DNA of 64,000 nucleotides from Bacillus sp. es.036 (GTDB taxonomy: Bacteria; Bacillota; Bacilli; Bacillales; Guptibacillaceae). Below, one piece after another: positions 63,556 to 64,000 of this stretch. Under the pieces are notes generated by a model. It did not search any database. It was not told where the DNA came from and worked only from the letters and a program-made list of their open reading frames with translations. A program made the position numbers and the translations under genes. The stretch's first letter is position 1. Every line of letters begins with the position of its first letter. The stretch spans positions 744,001 through 808,000 of the forward strand of contig NZ_PDIZ01000001.1 of NCBI RefSeq assembly GCF_002563635.1. Direction: 5' to 3'.

Positions 63556-64000
63556 TCAAGAGAAACTATTAGAAATCAAAAATTTGAAGCAGCATTTTAA
63601 AGTAGGTAAAAGCACTGTAAAAGCTGTTGATGGTTTAACATTTGATATTTATAAAGGTGAGACGTTCGGCCTTGTAGGTGAGTCTGGTTGTGGGAAATCG
63701 ACAACTGGACGAACGATTATTCGCCTCTACGATGCAACAGATGGTGAAGTTCGTTTTAATGGTGAAGATGTTCATGGAAAGAAGTCTGCAAAAGAGCTTA
63801 AGAAATTTAATCAAAAAATGCAGATGATTTTCCAGGATCCTTATGCTTCATTAAATCCGAGAATGACCGTTTCTGATATTATTGCTGAAGGCATTGATAT
63901 CCACGGTCTTGCAACGTCTAAGAAAGCTCGTATGGACAAAGTGGTTGAGCTTCTTGAAACAGTAGGATTGAACAAAGAGCATGCGAACCGCTACCCCCAC
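63548..64000 (+). CDS. oppF: Oligopeptide ABC transporter ATPase OppF, N-terminal part
   Basis: The first 151 residues of an OppF-type ATPase, truncated by the window end. It starts [17 protein letters not shown] and has Walker A GESGCGKST and the Q-loop FQDPYASLNPR. It overlaps oppD by 8 nt. The signature and Walker B lie beyond the window. Confidence 0.93.
   Translation, partial: MSSQEKLLEIKNLKQHFKVGKSTVKAVDGLTFDIYKGETFGLVGESGCGKSTTGRTIIRLYDATDGEVRFNGEDVHGKKSAKELKKFNQKMQMIFQDPYASLNPRMTVSDIIAEGIDIHGLATSKKARMDKVVELLETVGLNKEHANRYPH

Overview
The window is chromosomal DNA from a spore-forming Bacillaceae bacterium (Firmicutes). The evidence is strong GGAGG-type ribosome binding sites, frequent TTG/GTG starts, a T-box trpS leader, a TPP riboswitch, a FapR box before fabH, LacI/CcpA-type operators, and a gene order that follows Bacillus subtilis from sbcC (yirY) through yisK, yisL, asnO, yitSTUVW, yjzC, yjzD, comZ, fabH, fabF, yjbA and trpS to opp. 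By eye it looks like a moderate-to-low G+C alkaliphile or marine Bacillus relative; I cannot fix the genus. No rRNA, tRNA, prophage, insertion sequence or CRISPR array was seen.

Layout. 1-5 kb: the sbcC 3' end, a 20-nt phased word repeat, a Yip1/HlyD (YknW/YknX-like) pair, YisK and succinate-semialdehyde dehydrogenase. 5-14 kb: rocD, yisL, a FIST-PAS-GGDEF-EAL protein, a flavin monooxygenase, a methyltransferase and asnO. 14-18.6 kb: repeat locus 1, then glnK-amtB behind a GlnR/TnrA-like box, and a GH13 neopullulanase. 18.6-23.7 kb: a divergent maltodextrin regulon (mdxEFG and a LacI regulator) with operator boxes. 23.7-27.3 kb: an NHEJ operon (ku and a LigD split into ligase and polymerase genes) and a stress-type SDR. 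27.4-32.4 kb: an orphan histidine kinase, then a TPP-riboswitch operon tenA-ykoEDC. 32.4-42.2 kb: yitS, yitT, repeat locus 2, small proteins, a Dph6-like enzyme, a degenerate SGNH protein, yitU, yitV, yitW and a LysM/SH3/GH18 spore hydrolase. 42.3-45.4 kb: moeA-mobB-moaE-moaD, a second phased repeat and repeat locus 3. 45.4-50.3 kb: fnr, uppP, yjzC, yjzD, tspO, a YjaU-like protein and an amine oxidase. 50.4-55 kb: an epimerase-like protein, DinB, comZ, a small membrane protein, YppG, fabH and fabF. 55-64 kb: repeat locus 4, yjbA, trpS with its T-box leader, a DUF3899 protein and oppABCD plus the 5' part of oppF.

The most unusual content is non-coding. Four loci carry a modular, strand-oriented family of units of about 118 nt (14 full and 4 truncated copies). 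Each unit folds as a nested three-stem hairpin whose arm sequences change in matched pairs between copies while the termini and hairpin loop stay constant. Two further intergenic patches carry short words (GCCAATAA; TCGCGGAAT) repeated at about 20-nt spacing. Neither family is explained by the genes, and both deserve genome-wide analysis.
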